The notes under the pieces: generated by a model
Database searches by the model: none
The model's input: only the letters and a program-made list of their open reading frames with translations
Told to the model about the DNA's origin: nothing
Part shown: positions 38,789 through 48,637 of the stretch, in pieces
Layout of the letters: each line of letters begins with the position of its first letter
Position numbering within the stretch: position 1 is the first letter of the stretch
Position numbers and translations under genes: made by a program
Origin: Nocardia flavorosea
Lineage (GTDB): Bacteria; Actinomycetota; Actinomycetes; Mycobacteriales; Mycobacteriaceae
Direction: 5' to 3'
Length of the DNA stretch: 64,000 bases
Assembly: GCF_015477805.1 (NCBI RefSeq)
Contig: NZ_JADLQL010000002.1
Span: 806,001-870,000, forward strand

Positions 38789-39865
38789 GTGACCTCCCGT
38801 GACCGCCTCCTCGCCGCGACCGTCGTCCTGCTGTGGGGCGTGAACTTCCTGGCCATCCGCGTAGGACTCGACCACCTGCCCCCGTTCTTCTTCGCCGCCC
38901 TGCGCTTCGCGGTCATCGCCGTACCCGCCGTACTGCTCATCCCGCGGCCACAGGTGCGATGGCGCTGGATCCTGCTCTACGGCACCGGGTTCGGCATCCT
39001 GCAATTCGCGTTCCTGTTCACCGCGATGCGAATCGGGATGCCCACCGGGCTCGCCTCCCTGGTGCTGCAGTCCTCGGCACCGTTCACGGTGGTCCTGGGC
39101 GCGCTGTTGCTGCGGGAACGGTTGCGGCCGGTGCAGATTGCCGGGCTACTGGTCGCGGTGGCGGGGATGGCGGTGATCGGCTGGAATCAGTTCGCGCACG
39201 CCACCCTGCTGCCCGTGCTGCTCACCCTGGCCGCCGGATTCGGCTGGGCGCTGGGCAATATCGGGGCGCGTCAGGCGAGTGTCGAGGCACCCGGGAGCAA
39301 TCCACTGCATCTGACCCTGTGGATCACCACGGTGCCGGTACTGCCGCTGCTGGCGATATCCGCCGTCTGGGAGGGCCCCACGACGGGTCTACAGGCCCTG
39401 CGGGAAACCTTCACCGCGGACGGCTGGCCGGCGCTGGCTGCCCTGGGCTATACGGCCGTACTGGCGACAGTGGTCGGGTCGGGTCTGTGGACCTATCTGA
39501 TGAGCCGGTACCCGGCCGGAAGTGTCGCGCCGCTGTCACTGCTGGTCCCCGTGGTCGGGTTCACCACGGCATGGATATTCCTGGGCGAGACGCCCACAGT
39601 CGCGAGCCTGATCGGCGGCGCAGTGGTCATCGCCGGCGCGTTCGCGGCCACCGCCGGCGCCCGCAAACCGAGCGCCTCGCGCCGGGAAGCCCCGGAAGTC
39701 GTAACCGGCCTCGTGGACACTGCACCGCGCGACGAGACCCCACCGGGGCATCGAGCCGGCGCCGTACCACGACCGGATGGCCTCGCGATCCGATATGCCG
39801 CCCGGGAGACCGGGGCGATCCTCACCACGGACACCGGGCGTCCCGCCGAGCCCGCGGTCCGGTAG
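38789..39865 (+). CDS. EamA/DMT-family transporter
   Basis: 358 residues with ten membrane helices in two five-helix halves (LLWGVNFLAIRVGLDHLPPFFFAALRF in the first and PAGSVAPLSLLVPVVGFTTAWIFLGE in the second), the drug/metabolite transporter pattern typical of amino-acid or metabolite exporters such as YdeD or RhaT relatives. A hydrophilic 60-residue C-terminal tail rich in Arg, Pro and Gly is unusual. GTG start at 38789. Divergent from the LysR gene. Confidence 0.85.
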   Translation: MTSRDRLLAATVVLLWGVNFLAIRVGLDHLPPFFFAALRFAVIAVPAVLLIPRPQVRWRWILLYGTGFGILQFAFLFTAMRIGMPTGLASLVLQSSAPFTVVLGALLLRERLRPVQIAGLLVAVAGMAVIGWNQFAHATLLPVLLTLAAGFGWALGNIGARQASVEAPGSNPLHLTLWITTVPVLPLLAISAVWEGPTTGLQALRETFTADGWPALAALGYTAVLATVVGSGLWTYLMSRYPAGSVAPLSLLVPVVGFTTAWIFLGETPTVASLIGGAVVIAGAFAATAGARKPSASRREAPEVVTGLVDTAPRDETPPGHRAGAVPRPDGLAIRYAARETGAILTTDTGRPAEPAVR

Positions 39866-39958
39866 CGCCGGTTTCCGCGCCGTCGCTGCGCCGTGGACAG
39901 CGGATCCCGTTAGAGTATGGCGCAATCGTGACAGCTATCCGGATCGAGTAGTGGACAC

Positions 39959-41767
39959 ATGGCACAGCATCGGTGGCCCGCCAGGGGTACCGCAACGGTT
40001 TCTGATCAGCGGACCACCGGTTTCGGGCGCTTTTCCCGGCGCACCGTGCTCCGCGCGGCCGCCGCTGGCGCCGGGATCGCCGCCGCGGCCGCACTACCGG
40101 TAGCGTCGGCCGGCGCCGCGAAAACCCGGGTCGCGGTGCTGGGCGGCGGGGTCGCCGGCCTCACCGCGGCACACGAGCTAGCCGAACGTGGGTACGAAGT
40201 CACCGTCTACGAACGCCGGGCGCTGGGCGGAAAAGCCCGCAGTATGGGCGTACCCGGAACGGGTACCGGCGGGCGGCCCGATCTGCCGGGCGAACACGGC
40301 TTCCGCTTCTTTCCCGGTTTCTACCAGCACGTCCCCGACACCATGCGGCGGATCCCGTTCGCCGCCAATCCGAACGGCGTATGGGACAACCTGGTGGCGT
40401 CCCCCGACGCCCGCTTCTCCCGGGCCGGCGGCGACGATATCCGCGCGCCGATGAAATTCGGGGATCTTTCCACGCTGACCGCGGAAGGTATGCGGGAAAG
40501 CCTCGCCTCGGTGATCTCCACCATGCTGAAGATGCCGCCCCGGGAAGGGCTGTTCTTCGCAAACCGGCTGCTGGTGTTCAACACCAGTTGCGATGCGCGC
40601 CGCCTGGGCCAGTGGGAACGGACCTCCTGGCTCGATTTCGTGGGCGGGCACGAACGGTCACACGAATTCCGGGCGCTGGTATCCCGCACTCTGACCAGCC
40701 TGCTGGTCGCGGCCAAGGACGAACTGGCCAGTGTGCGGACCATCGGCACGATGGGTGAGCAGTTCCTCGGCAACCCGCTGCAGATCGGCTTCGACGGAGC
40801 CCTGGACCGGGTGCTCAACGGCCCCACCAACAGCGTCTGGATCGACCCCTGGGTCACGCTGCTGCGGGACCTGGGGGTGCGGTTCGAGGTCGGCGCCGAG
40901 GTCCGCGGACTCGATATCGCCGGCCGGCGGATCACCGGTGCCCGGATCGGCACCGCCGACGGCGGCGCCGAGACCGTGACAGCGGACCATTTCGTGGTCG
41001 CACTCCCCGCGGAACGCGCCCGCGACCTCTGGAACGCCGATATCCTCACCGCCTGGCCCGAGCTGGCGAAGATGAACCGGTTGTACACCGACTGGATGAC
41101 CGGTATCCAGTTCTACCTGCGCCGCGGCGCCGCGCTCGGCAGCGGTCACAGCGCCTATATCGACTCGCCCTGGTCGCTCACCTCGATCGCCCAGAATGCC
41201 CTGTGGACGCGCAAACTGCCCGAATACGGCGACGGCACGGTCCAGGACTGCCTCTCGGTCGATATCTCCGACTGGAACACTCCGGGGATCCTGTTCGGCA
41301 AAACCGCCAAGGAATGCACCCACGAGGAAATCGCGCAGGAAACATGGGCGCAGATCCTCGCCCACCTCAACGATCGCGAAGAACTGCTCCGCGATACCGA
41401 TCTGCATTCCTGGTTCCTCGACCCGGGTGTCACCTGGCACACCGATCGCGGCACGAACAGCAACGCCGACCCGCTGCTGATCAACACCGCCGGTTCCTGG
41501 GACGCACGCCCCGAACCCCATGGCGGGATCGAGAACCTTTTCCTGGCCGGCGACTACGTGCGCACGAATATCGACCTGGCGACCATGGAAGGCGCCAACG
41601 AATCCGCCCGGGCGGCGGTGAACGCCCTGCTCGACGCCACCGGATCGGATGCGCCGCGCTGCCGTACCTACACCCTCTACCGGGCCGTCGAACTCGAACC
41701 GCTGCGGCAAGCCGACGCCGCCGACTACGCCGCCGGGCGCTCGAACCGCTTCGATATCCAGTTCTGA
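39959..41767 (+). CDS. Tat-exported FAD amine-oxidase-like oxidoreductase
   Basis: 602 residues. Tat signal FSRRTVLRAAAAGAGI with Arg27-Arg28, then FAD-binding AVLGGGVAGLTAAHELAERG at about 59-80 and EHGFRFFPGFYQHVPDTM, and the C-terminal flavin motif LFLAGDYVRTNIDLATMEGAN. It belongs to the amine oxidase/phytoene desaturase superfamily, in a group annotated as hydroxysqualene dehydroxylase-like. No carotenoid or squalene genes adjoin, so the substrate is open. ATG at 39959; the next possible codon is GTT and not a start. Confidence 0.75.
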   Translation: MAQHRWPARGTATVSDQRTTGFGRFSRRTVLRAAAAGAGIAAAAALPVASAGAAKTRVAVLGGGVAGLTAAHELAERGYEVTVYERRALGGKARSMGVPGTGTGGRPDLPGEHGFRFFPGFYQHVPDTMRRIPFAANPNGVWDNLVASPDARFSRAGGDDIRAPMKFGDLSTLTAEGMRESLASVISTMLKMPPREGLFFANRLLVFNTSCDARRLGQWERTSWLDFVGGHERSHEFRALVSRTLTSLLVAAKDELASVRTIGTMGEQFLGNPLQIGFDGALDRVLNGPTNSVWIDPWVTLLRDLGVRFEVGAEVRGLDIAGRRITGARIGTADGGAETVTADHFVVALPAERARDLWNADILTAWPELAKMNRLYTDWMTGIQFYLRRGAALGSGHSAYIDSPWSLTSIAQNALWTRKLPEYGDGTVQDCLSVDISDWNTPGILFGKTAKECTHEEIAQETWAQILAHLNDREELLRDTDLHSWFLDPGVTWHTDRGTNSNADPLLINTAGSWDARPEPHGGIENLFLAGDYVRTNIDLATMEGANESARAAVNALLDATGSDAPRCRTYTLYRAVELEPLRQADAADYAAGRSNRFDIQF

Positions 41768-42082
41768 ATCAGCGGCTACATTCGCTACCGCCGCGCGGCC
41801 GACGGAGGCAGTCCGGACATCCGGTGGCGGGGCGCAGCGGTCCGGCAGATCGGCGCCGAACGGCCCGGACCTGCGTCCGCGGCGATATCCGGACAGCTTC
41901 GTGCGCACTCGGCTCCCTGCGCTCGAATCCCCGGGGCCGAGACGGCGCGAGGCAGGTCACGGCAGGTCGTACCGGATCGTCCCGGCCGGATACCGGCTCC
42001 CCGCGGGCGCACGATGTCACCAGGATGTGAACTCAACCGCGCCGAATGAGAGCGGGCGCCGCGGATCATTAGACTGCCCGGC
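41768..42082. other. Intergenic stretch before murT
   Basis: 315 bp with no recognised gene. The last bases hold TAGACT (42070-42075), 7 bases before the murT GTG start, so the murT promoter is here. No strong hairpin noticed. Confidence 0.45.
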
Positions 42083-43321
42083 GTGGCAGATATCTCGGTG
42101 CGGGGGCGACTAGCCCTCGGAGTGGCCGACGCGGCGGCGTGGGCATCGCGCAAGGCGGGCCGTGGCAATGGTTCGATGATCGGCGGCCTGCTCGCCCTGC
42201 GCATCGACCCCAAGATCATGAAGCAGCTCGGCCGCGGGCGGCGCACCGTGCTGATCACCGGCACCAACGGAAAGTCCACCACCACCCGGATGACCACCGC
42301 CGCGCTGAGCACGCTCGGTGACATCGCCACCCAAGCCGACGGCGCCAATATGGACGCCGGGATCGTCTCGGCGCTCAATGCGCACCGCGACGCAGCGCTG
42401 GCCGCCATCGAAGTGGACGAACTGCACCTGCCGCATATCACCGATTCGCTGAAACCCGAGGCGGTCGTGCTGCTCAACCTCAGCCGCGACCAGCTGGACC
42501 GGGTCGGCGAGATCAACATGATCGAACGCCGGCTGCGCTCGGGCCTGGCCCGGCACCCGGACACCGTCGTCATCGCCAACTGCGACGATGTACTGGTCAC
42601 CTCGATCGCCTACGACCACCCCAATGTCATCTGGGTCGCGGCGGGCGGCGGCTGGGCAATGGACGCCACCAGCTGCCCGCGCAGCGGGGAACCCATCCTG
42701 TGGGATGGCCCGCACTGGCACAGCACCGGCACCGATTTCGCCCGGCCCCAACCGGATTGGTGGCTCGACGGTGACAAACTCTGCGGACCCGACGGTGTCC
42801 GGATGCCGCTGCGGTTGGCGCTGCCCGGCCGCGCCAACCGAGGCAACGCCGCACAGGCGGTGGCCGCCGCCGTCGCCATGGGCGCCGACGCGGAACAGGC
42901 ATGCGCCGCCACCGGCACCGTGCAGGAGATCGCGGGCCGGTACCGCACCGTGCAGGTCGGCGAACATGCCGCCCGGCTGCTACTCGCCAAGAACCCGGCC
43001 GGCTGGCAGGAAGCGCTGTCGATGATCGACCACAGCGCCGCGGGCCTGGTGATCGCGGTGAACGGCCAGGTCCCCGACGGCGAGGATCTCTCCTGGCTCT
43101 GGGATGTGCGATTCGAACATTTCGAAGACGTCCATGTGGTGGCCGCCGGCGAACGCGCCACCGATCTGGCAGTGCGCCTGACCTACGCCGGGGTCGCCCA
43201 CACCACCGTGCCGGACCCGGTCCGCGCGATCGCCTCCTGCCCGGCCGGGCAGGTCGAAGTACTGGCCAACTACACGGCATTCCGCGATCTGAACCGTGAC
43301 CTCCGGGAGCGCAACCGATGA
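42083..43321 (+). CDS. murT: MurT, lipid II isoglutaminyl synthase ligase subunit
   Basis: 412 residues. Mur-ligase fold with ATP loop GTNGKSTT at 60-67, and the central and C-terminal domains of the MurT (DUF1727) family. With GatD it amidates the D-glutamate of lipid II, needed for peptidoglycan cross-linking. In the zinc-ribbon insert described for S. aureus MurT, four Cys are expected; here only Cys198 is at the first site, Ser201 replaces the second, and Cys234 is the sole later one. GTG start, no ribosome site, TAGACT 7 bases upstream. ATGA overlap with gatD. Confidence 0.95.
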   Translation: MADISVRGRLALGVADAAAWASRKAGRGNGSMIGGLLALRIDPKIMKQLGRGRRTVLITGTNGKSTTTRMTTAALSTLGDIATQADGANMDAGIVSALNAHRDAALAAIEVDELHLPHITDSLKPEAVVLLNLSRDQLDRVGEINMIERRLRSGLARHPDTVVIANCDDVLVTSIAYDHPNVIWVAAGGGWAMDATSCPRSGEPILWDGPHWHSTGTDFARPQPDWWLDGDKLCGPDGVRMPLRLALPGRANRGNAAQAVAAAVAMGADAEQACAATGTVQEIAGRYRTVQVGEHAARLLLAKNPAGWQEALSMIDHSAAGLVIAVNGQVPDGEDLSWLWDVRFEHFEDVHVVAAGERATDLAVRLTYAGVAHTTVPDPVRAIASCPAGQVEVLANYTAFRDLNRDLRERNR

Positions 43322-44028
43322 GCGAATCGACCGTCCGGATCGGGCTGGTACTGCCCGACGTGATGGGCACCTACGGCGACGGCGGCAACGCCGTGGTACT
43401 GCGGCAGCGGCTGCGCTGGCGCGATATCGACGCCGAAATCGTGGAGATCACCCTGCCCGACCCCGTACCGGACTCCCTGGACATCTACACCCTGGGCGGC
43501 GCCGAAGATTCCGCGCAGCGCCTGGCCACTCGTCACCTGCTGCGCTACCCCGGCCTGCAGACCGCGGCCGGCCGCGGCGCCCCGGTACTGGCGATCTGCG
43601 CGGCGATCCAGGTACTCGGCCGGTGGTACGAAACCTCCAGCGGCGAACGCGTAGAGGGAGTCGGCCTGCTGGACGCCACCACCACCCCGCAGCAAACCCG
43701 CGCGATCGGCGAGGTGACCACCGCGCCACTGCTGTCCGGGCTGTCCGCCCCGCTCACCGGCTTCGAGAACCACCGCGGCGGTACCGCCCTGGGCCCCGAC
43801 GCCACCGGTCTGGCGCGAGTGACCCGCGGCGTGGGCAACGGGGTCGGAGACGGCCTGGAAGGTGTGGTGCAGGGGGCGGTGCTCGGCACCTACATGCACG
43901 GCCCCGCTCTGGCCCGCAACCCCGAACTCGCCGATCACCTGCTCTGCCGGGCCCTCGGTGTGGACTCGTTACCACCCTTGGATCTCCCCGAAGTGGAGCA
44001 GCTCCGCCGGGAACGCCTGCGTGTTTGA
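43318..44028 (+). CDS. gatD: GatD, glutamine amidotransferase subunit
   Basis: 236 residues, class I glutamine amidotransferase-like. Cys94 in LAICAAIQVLG and His194 in TYMHGPAL are at the positions known as catalytic in S. aureus GatD (Cys94, His189). It supplies ammonia from glutamine to MurT in the cytoplasm. Overlaps murT by 4 bp. In M. tuberculosis the pair is Rv3712-Rv3713, also after leuA, so the context agrees. A 10-bp hairpin follows at 44125. Confidence 0.95.
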   Translation: MSESTVRIGLVLPDVMGTYGDGGNAVVLRQRLRWRDIDAEIVEITLPDPVPDSLDIYTLGGAEDSAQRLATRHLLRYPGLQTAAGRGAPVLAICAAIQVLGRWYETSSGERVEGVGLLDATTTPQQTRAIGEVTTAPLLSGLSAPLTGFENHRGGTALGPDATGLARVTRGVGNGVGDGLEGVVQGAVLGTYMHGPALARNPELADHLLCRALGVDSLPPLDLPEVEQLRRERLRV

Positions 44029-44124
44029 TTGCCTCCGCTTCGGGTGGAGCAGCGAAACCCCGACGAGTTACGGCCAACGCGAACGGATGCAACCAACGGC
44101 GCCGAGTTCAGCGAGGTCCTGAAA

Positions 44125-44161
44125 GGTTTCGGCCCGCGTGGTCGCCGAGGGGGCCGAAACC
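44125..44161 (+). terminator. Hairpin after gatD
   Basis: Perfect 10-bp stem GGTTTCGGCC (44125-44134) with GGCCGAAACC (44152-44161), 17-nt loop, just before the next gene at 44195. Probable terminator of murT-gatD; could instead lie in the leader of the next gene. Confidence 0.5.
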
Positions 44162-44194
44162 CGCGCGCGCCGGCGCGCCATACACACTGTGTGG

Positions 44195-44836
44195 GTGAGC
44201 TACGACCATATGCTGCTGCCGTCCGGTGTTGCCGCTACACCTGCCGAGGTCGATGCGTACTTCGCTACACAGGAGGGGCGAGCGGAAACCGCCGCGGTGA
44301 CGGCGCTGGCGGCCGAGTTGACCGACCGTAATGCCGAACTTCCCGAGGCGGACAGTTTTCTGAGCGCGCCCGTGGGCGGGGTGCCGTACGGGGCGGCGCT
44401 GCATATCGCCAGCCCTTACGATGCGATCGGTTTCGTCCGTAATCTGGTTTTCGAACTGGCGACACCACGCGATTACGCGGTATACGACCCACAGCTGGCC
44501 TGGCTGATGGACCCGGCGGGCCATATCCCCGTCACCGTTACGCACGGTGGCGCGGGGGAATTCCCTTATCTGACCGAAACCCTGGCCTATTTCTGGATCC
44601 GCGAACTGGCCGACCCGAACCCGTATCTGATCGTGGAACGGGAGCCGCAGGTCTATATCCAGACCTACCGCAGTTCGGAGCAGGATTTCACCCTCGAATA
44701 CCGCGACGGCGGCCCGGACCGGCATTTCACCACACAAGTCCAGGGACCGGACACCGTCGCCCAGCTGATCTGGGGCTGGACCCGCGGCAACCGGGAACGG
44801 CTCGACCAGCTGTCCTGGGAACGGCTGGATATATAA
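44195..44836 (+). CDS. Hypothetical protein
   Basis: 213 residues, unrecognised at family level. It begins SYDHMLLPSG, like a family of cytoplasmic actinobacterial proteins opening with VSYDL. It is rich in aromatic residues, with two clear beta-strand segments (DYAVYDPQLAWLMDPAG and YLIVEREPQVYIQTY) and ends WERLDI. No membrane segment or signal peptide. GTG 44195 is chosen for this start; the frame is open 57 bp upstream through the terminator-like hairpin. Function unknown. Confidence 0.65.
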   Translation: MSYDHMLLPSGVAATPAEVDAYFATQEGRAETAAVTALAAELTDRNAELPEADSFLSAPVGGVPYGAALHIASPYDAIGFVRNLVFELATPRDYAVYDPQLAWLMDPAGHIPVTVTHGGAGEFPYLTETLAYFWIRELADPNPYLIVEREPQVYIQTYRSSEQDFTLEYRDGGPDRHFTTQVQGPDTVAQLIWGWTRGNRERLDQLSWERLDI

Positions 44837-44860
44837 AGCCGGCGACCCGCCGCAACCGCC

Positions 44861-44880
44861 GGCTCGGTTCGCGCCGAGCC
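44861..44880. terminator. Hairpin between convergent genes
   Basis: GGCTCGG (44861-44867) pairs with CCGAGCC (44874-44880), 6-nt loop, between the hypothetical gene and the convergent recR. Confidence 0.45.
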
Positions 44881-44931
44881 CCTCGATGCAGCGAGGCCCG
44901 AAAACCCGCGATGCCGCAGGCTCCGCAAATA

Positions 44932-45540
44932 TTACAGCTTGCGGCGGCCGGAGAATGCCCGGCCGAGAGTCAATTCGTCGGCGAATTCCAGGTCGCCGCC
45001 CATGGGTAGCCCGGAGGCGAGGCGGGTGACAGTGAGTCCTGGGAAGTCGCGCAGCATGCGCACCAGGTAGGTCGCGGTTGCCTCGCCTTCGGTGTTCGGG
45101 TCGGTGGCGATGATGACCTCGGTGACATCCACCCCGTCGTCCTGGTTACCGATCCGGGTCAGCAGTTCCCGGATCCGCAACTGTTCGGGGCCCACACCGC
45201 TCAACGGGTCCAGTGCGCCGCCCAGCACGTGGTAGCGGCCGCGGAATTCGCGGGTGCGCTCGATCGCCGGAACGTCTTTGGGCTCTTCGACCACGCAGAT
45301 CATGCTGCGGTCCCGGCGCGGGTCCGCGCAGATCCGGCAGAGTTCACCGTCGGCGACGGTGCCGCACTGTGCGCAGAACCGCACCCCGTCGCGGATCTTC
45401 TGCAACACCGCCTGGAGCCGGTCGATCTCCGGCGGTTCCACCTGCAGCAGGTGGAAGGCGATCCGCTGGGCGCTCTTGGGGCCGACGCCCGGCAGTTTGC
45501 CCAGTTCGTCGATGAGATCCTGAACCGGACCCTCGTACAC
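44932..45540 (-). CDS. recR: RecR recombination mediator
   Basis: 202 residues. N-terminal helix-hairpin-helix ([20 protein letters not shown]), Cys4 zinc finger with Cys56, Cys59, Cys68 and Cys71, then a Toprim domain ([25 protein letters not shown]). It loads RecA at single-stranded gaps with RecF and RecO. GTG start with GAGGA upstream. It lies 18 bp after ybaB, the usual pairing in bacteria; Rv3715c is the mycobacterial homologue. Confidence 0.96.
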   Translation of the reverse strand: MYEGPVQDLIDELGKLPGVGPKSAQRIAFHLLQVEPPEIDRLQAVLQKIRDGVRFCAQCGTVADGELCRICADPRRDRSMICVVEEPKDVPAIERTREFRGRYHVLGGALDPLSGVGPEQLRIRELLTRIGNQDDGVDVTEVIIATDPNTEGEATATYLVRMLRDFPGLTVTRLASGLPMGGDLEFADELTLGRAFSGRRKL

Positions 45541-45558
45541 CGCGATCCTCGCTACGGC

Positions 45559-45891
45559 TCAGAAGCCGGGCAGGCCCGGCGCACCGCCGCCGCCGGCCAG
45601 CGGGCCCAGCCGCTCGGCGGCCAACTGCTGGGCGTTGGCCATCGCCTGGTTGATCGCACCGATCACCAGATCCTGCAGCGTCTCCACATCCTCGGGATCC
45701 ACCGCCTTGGGGTCGATATTCAGCGACACGATCTCACCGGTCGCCTTGATCACTACCTTGACCAGGCCATTTCCTGCCTGCCCCTCGACTTCGGCAGCAG
45801 CGATTTCGGCCTGCGCCGCCATCATCTGCTCCTGCATCTGCTGGGCCTGCTGGAGCAACTGCTGCATATCGAACTGACCATCGGGCTGCAC
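45559..45891 (-). CDS. YbaB/EbfC nucleoid-associated protein
   Basis: 110 residues: a Gln/Met-rich helix ([21 protein letters not shown]), a beta segment [20 protein letters not shown] and C-terminal helix, the whole YbaB fold, which binds DNA as a dimer. GTG 45891 is set by GAGAGGA 6-9 bases upstream; the open frame upstream continues for 48 codons but has no similarity. Co-transcribed with recR, as in most bacteria. Confidence 0.92.
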   Translation of the reverse strand: MQPDGQFDMQQLLQQAQQMQEQMMAAQAEIAAAEVEGQAGNGLVKVVIKATGEIVSLNIDPKAVDPEDVETLQDLVIGAINQAMANAQQLAAERLGPLAGGGGAPGLPGF

Positions 45892-46058
45892 GGCATTCCT
45901 CTCTACGGACGAGTCGTGATTCAGCCTAGTAGTCCCGGCCATCCGCCCACACCACCCCGCGCCGACTGCGCCACGCCGTACGCCACGGGAGAGCCGATTC
46001 TTGTCGGTGGGTCGTTGGATGATGCGCGCGACCACTCGTTCGAGGACAGGAAGAGAAC

Positions 46059-46412
46059 ATGGCCCCGACCATCGCCGCTACCACTTACGACTGTGCGGAC
46101 GCCGCCGCGCTGGCGGGTTTCTACGCGCGGCTACTGGACCAGCCGCTGGACCCGGATGCCAGCGAGTTCGTCGCCACCGTCGGGGCCGGATCCGGGATGA
46201 CCCCGGCGTTGATGTTCCTGCAGGTCCCGGATCGAACCCCGGGCAAGAATTCGGTCCACCTGGATCTCGCGGCCACCGATTTGGCGGCCGAGGTCGAGCG
46301 GGCGGTGGCGCTGGGGGCGAAGCATATCGGCGATTTCGACGAGCACGGCTTCCGCTGGGCCACGCTGGCCGATCCGGAGGGCAATCTCTTCGATATCGCC
46401 GTTCACTCCTGA
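46059..46412 (+). CDS. VOC-family (glyoxalase-like) protein
   Basis: 117 residues of a single vicinal-oxygen-chelate domain: [21 protein letters not shown] at the start, [10 protein letters not shown] in the middle and [13 protein letters not shown] at the end, in the order of a glyoxalase/bleomycin-resistance-like fold. Metal ligands cannot be fixed from this alone. AGGAAGAG precedes ATG 46059. Single gene; function unknown. Confidence 0.82.
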   Translation: MAPTIAATTYDCADAAALAGFYARLLDQPLDPDASEFVATVGAGSGMTPALMFLQVPDRTPGKNSVHLDLAATDLAAEVERAVALGAKHIGDFDEHGFRWATLADPEGNLFDIAVHS

Positions 46413-46472
46413 GCGGGAGGTATCCGGCTGCGGCTGCCACGGTGGCCGGAACTGCTCGGTAGCGGCCGGCCC

Positions 46473-46516
46473 GCCGCGGGTGACCGTCACGCGGTTGCGT
46501 GCCCGTCACCCGCGGC
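46473..46516. terminator. Bipartite hairpin between convergent genes
   Basis: Outer 12-bp perfect stem (46473-46484 with 46505-46516), then a 3x3 internal bulge, then an inner CACGC/GCGTG stem capped by GGTT. It lies between the VOC and the second SRPBCC gene. Confidence 0.75.
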
Positions 46517-46528
46517 CGGATAGGCGTC

Positions 46529-46963
46529 TCAGGCGAGTTCGCGTTTCAGGTTGGCCAGCACCTCGGCCTGGATCTTGCGCAGGCCCAGCGGGGCGAAAAT
46601 GCCCTCGAAGATGCCGGCGATCCCGCCGGCGCCCTGCCAGGTGGTTTCCAGGGTCACGGTCGAACCGGAACCGGCCGGGGTGACTTTCCAGGTGTTGACC
46701 AGTGTGGAGTTGGCGTCCTTCTCGGTGACCACGGTATCGGCCACGGAAACATGGGCGCGGATATTGCGGACTCGTTTTTCGGTGGCCTGCAGGGTCCATT
46801 CGGCCACGGTGCCGTCACCCTGGCCGCCCTCCACCACCTTGTAGTCGCGGTAGTTCGCGGAATGAATCTTCGGCCGCATCTCCGTGTAGTCGGCGATGGC
46901 CGCCAGCGTGCGCTGCGGATCCGCCCCGACCTCGATCGAACTGCCGGCCTTGACCTGTCCCAC
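46529..46963 (-). CDS. SRPBCC family protein, Rv3718c-like
   Basis: 144 residues. Begins VGQVKAGSSIEVGADPQRTLAAIADY; matches the pattern of M. tuberculosis Rv3718c (KI[LH]S..Y.[ED]Y in the same place, then GTVAEWTLQATEKRVRNI). A lipid- or small-molecule-binding barrel is expected. GTG 46963 is chosen for AAGGAG 8 bases upstream. Same neighbour order as Rv3716c-Rv3719 in M. tuberculosis. Ligand unknown. Confidence 0.85.
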   Translation of the reverse strand: MGQVKAGSSIEVGADPQRTLAAIADYTEMRPKIHSANYRDYKVVEGGQGDGTVAEWTLQATEKRVRNIRAHVSVADTVVTEKDANSTLVNTWKVTPAGSGSTVTLETTWQGAGGIAGIFEGIFAPLGLRKIQAEVLANLKRELA

Positions 46964-47194
46964 TTGAACACTCCTTATACGGATGGGTTCTGACAGCCCC
47001 ATCCTGCCCTGTTCCGCCCGCAGCCGCCCCGTCGCCCCGGAAATTACGGACAAACGTCATAAAGCCGACCAAATAACGAACTCGCCCGAAATACTCGCGC
47101 GCGCCGGCTGCCAACAACACAGATTTGTGACATTTCAATCGTGATGATCCCCCCGCGCTGGCCGACCAAGACCATGTAGGGCTAGCGTCTAGAC

Positions 47195-48637
47195 GTGGCT
47201 ATGAGTCTGTTGGGGAAGGCCGGCCACGGTCCGGCCGCATATGAATCCGGGTTCGCCGCATATCGGGCAGGTGTCGACCGCCTGCTCGCGAGCTACCGTG
47301 CGATCCCCGCCGATGCCGATGTGCGTCTGGCCAAGAAGACCTCGAATCTGTTCCGCGCACGGGCGAAGAACACCGCACCCGGACTGGACGTCTCGGGACT
47401 GACCCGGGTGATCGAGGTGGATCCGCAGGCGAAAACCGCCGAGGTCGCGGGGATGACCACCTACGAGGACCTGGTGGCCGCCACCCTTCCCTACGGGTTG
47501 GCCCCGCTGGTGGTGCCGCAGCTCAAGACGATCACCCTGGGCGGCGCGGTGACCGGGCTCGGTATCGAATCCAGTTCCTTCCGCAGCGGCCTGCCGCACG
47601 AATCGGTGCTGGAAATGGAGGTGCTCACCGGAGCGGGCGATATCGTCACCATCACCCCGGACGGACCGGACGCCGATCTGTTCCGCGGTTTCCCGAACTC
47701 CTACGGAACCCTGGGCTACACCACTCGCTTGAAGATCGAATTGGAATCGGTGCTGCCCTACGTGGCGTTGCGGCATCTGCGATTCCACGATCTGCGCGAG
47801 CTCGAAGCCACCCTGGACCGGATCGTGCTGGAGCGCAGCTACGACGGCGAAGCCGTCGATTACCTCGACGGTGTGGTGTTCAGCGCCGGGGAAAGCTATC
47901 TGACGCTGGGGCGGCAGACCGATGAACCCGGTCCCGTCAGCGATTACACCGATATGGATATCTACTACCGGTCCATCCAGCACAACGGCCGGGAGCCGAA
48001 ACGGGACCGTCTCACCATCCACGATTACCTGTGGCGCTGGGATACCGACTGGTTCTGGTGTTCGCGCGCCTTCGGTACGCAGAATCCGAATATCCGCCGT
48101 TTCTGGCCGAAACGCTACCGTCGCAGCAGCTTCTACTGGAAACTCATCGCCCTCGATCACCGCTACAACATCGGCGACAAACTCGAGGCGCGTAAAGGCA
48201 ATCCACCGCAGGAGCGTGTGGTTCAAGATATCGAGGTCCCGGTGGAGCGCACCGCGGATTTCATGGAATGGTTTCTGCGCGAAATCCCTATCGAACCCGT
48301 GTGGCTGTGCCCGCTGCGGCTGCGCGATACCGGCGCCGCGGCCGGCACCCAGCCGTGGCCGCTGTATCCGCTGCGGACCGGCCGCACCTACGTGAACATA
48401 GGCTTCTGGTCGGCGGTTCCGAAATCGCCCGGCCGGATAGACGGCGCGGCAAATCGCGCCATCGAGAAAACCGTCACCGATTTCGACGGACACAAATCCC
48501 TGTACTCGGATTCCTATTATGAACCCGAGGAGTTTGCCGCCCGCTACGGCGGTGAGAGATACAAAGAATTGAAGAAACGCTACGATCCCGACCAGCGTCT
48601 GCTGGATCTGTATTCGAAGGCGGTGCAACGCAGATGA
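47195..48637 (+). CDS. FAD-binding (PCMH/glycolate-oxidase-like) oxidoreductase
   Basis: 480 residues: an N-terminal FAD_binding_4 domain (IEVDPQAKTAEVAGMTTYEDLVAATL, LGGAVTGLGIESSSFRSGLP, TLGYTTRLKIEL) and a C-terminal substrate domain, Rv3719-like. It overlaps the following CFA-synthase-like gene by 4 bp, so both act in one pathway, plausibly finishing a methyl-branched lipid. GTG start at 47195 with TAGCGT (47183-47188) 6 bases upstream: leaderless signature. Relation to the TmsA/TmsB pair for 10-methylstearate is possible but not shown. Confidence 0.85.
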   Translation: MAMSLLGKAGHGPAAYESGFAAYRAGVDRLLASYRAIPADADVRLAKKTSNLFRARAKNTAPGLDVSGLTRVIEVDPQAKTAEVAGMTTYEDLVAATLPYGLAPLVVPQLKTITLGGAVTGLGIESSSFRSGLPHESVLEMEVLTGAGDIVTITPDGPDADLFRGFPNSYGTLGYTTRLKIELESVLPYVALRHLRFHDLRELEATLDRIVLERSYDGEAVDYLDGVVFSAGESYLTLGRQTDEPGPVSDYTDMDIYYRSIQHNGREPKRDRLTIHDYLWRWDTDWFWCSRAFGTQNPNIRRFWPKRYRRSSFYWKLIALDHRYNIGDKLEARKGNPPQERVVQDIEVPVERTADFMEWFLREIPIEPVWLCPLRLRDTGAAAGTQPWPLYPLRTGRTYVNIGFWSAVPKSPGRIDGAANRAIEKTVTDFDGHKSLYSDSYYEPEEFAARYGGERYKELKKRYDPDQRLLDLYSKAVQRR

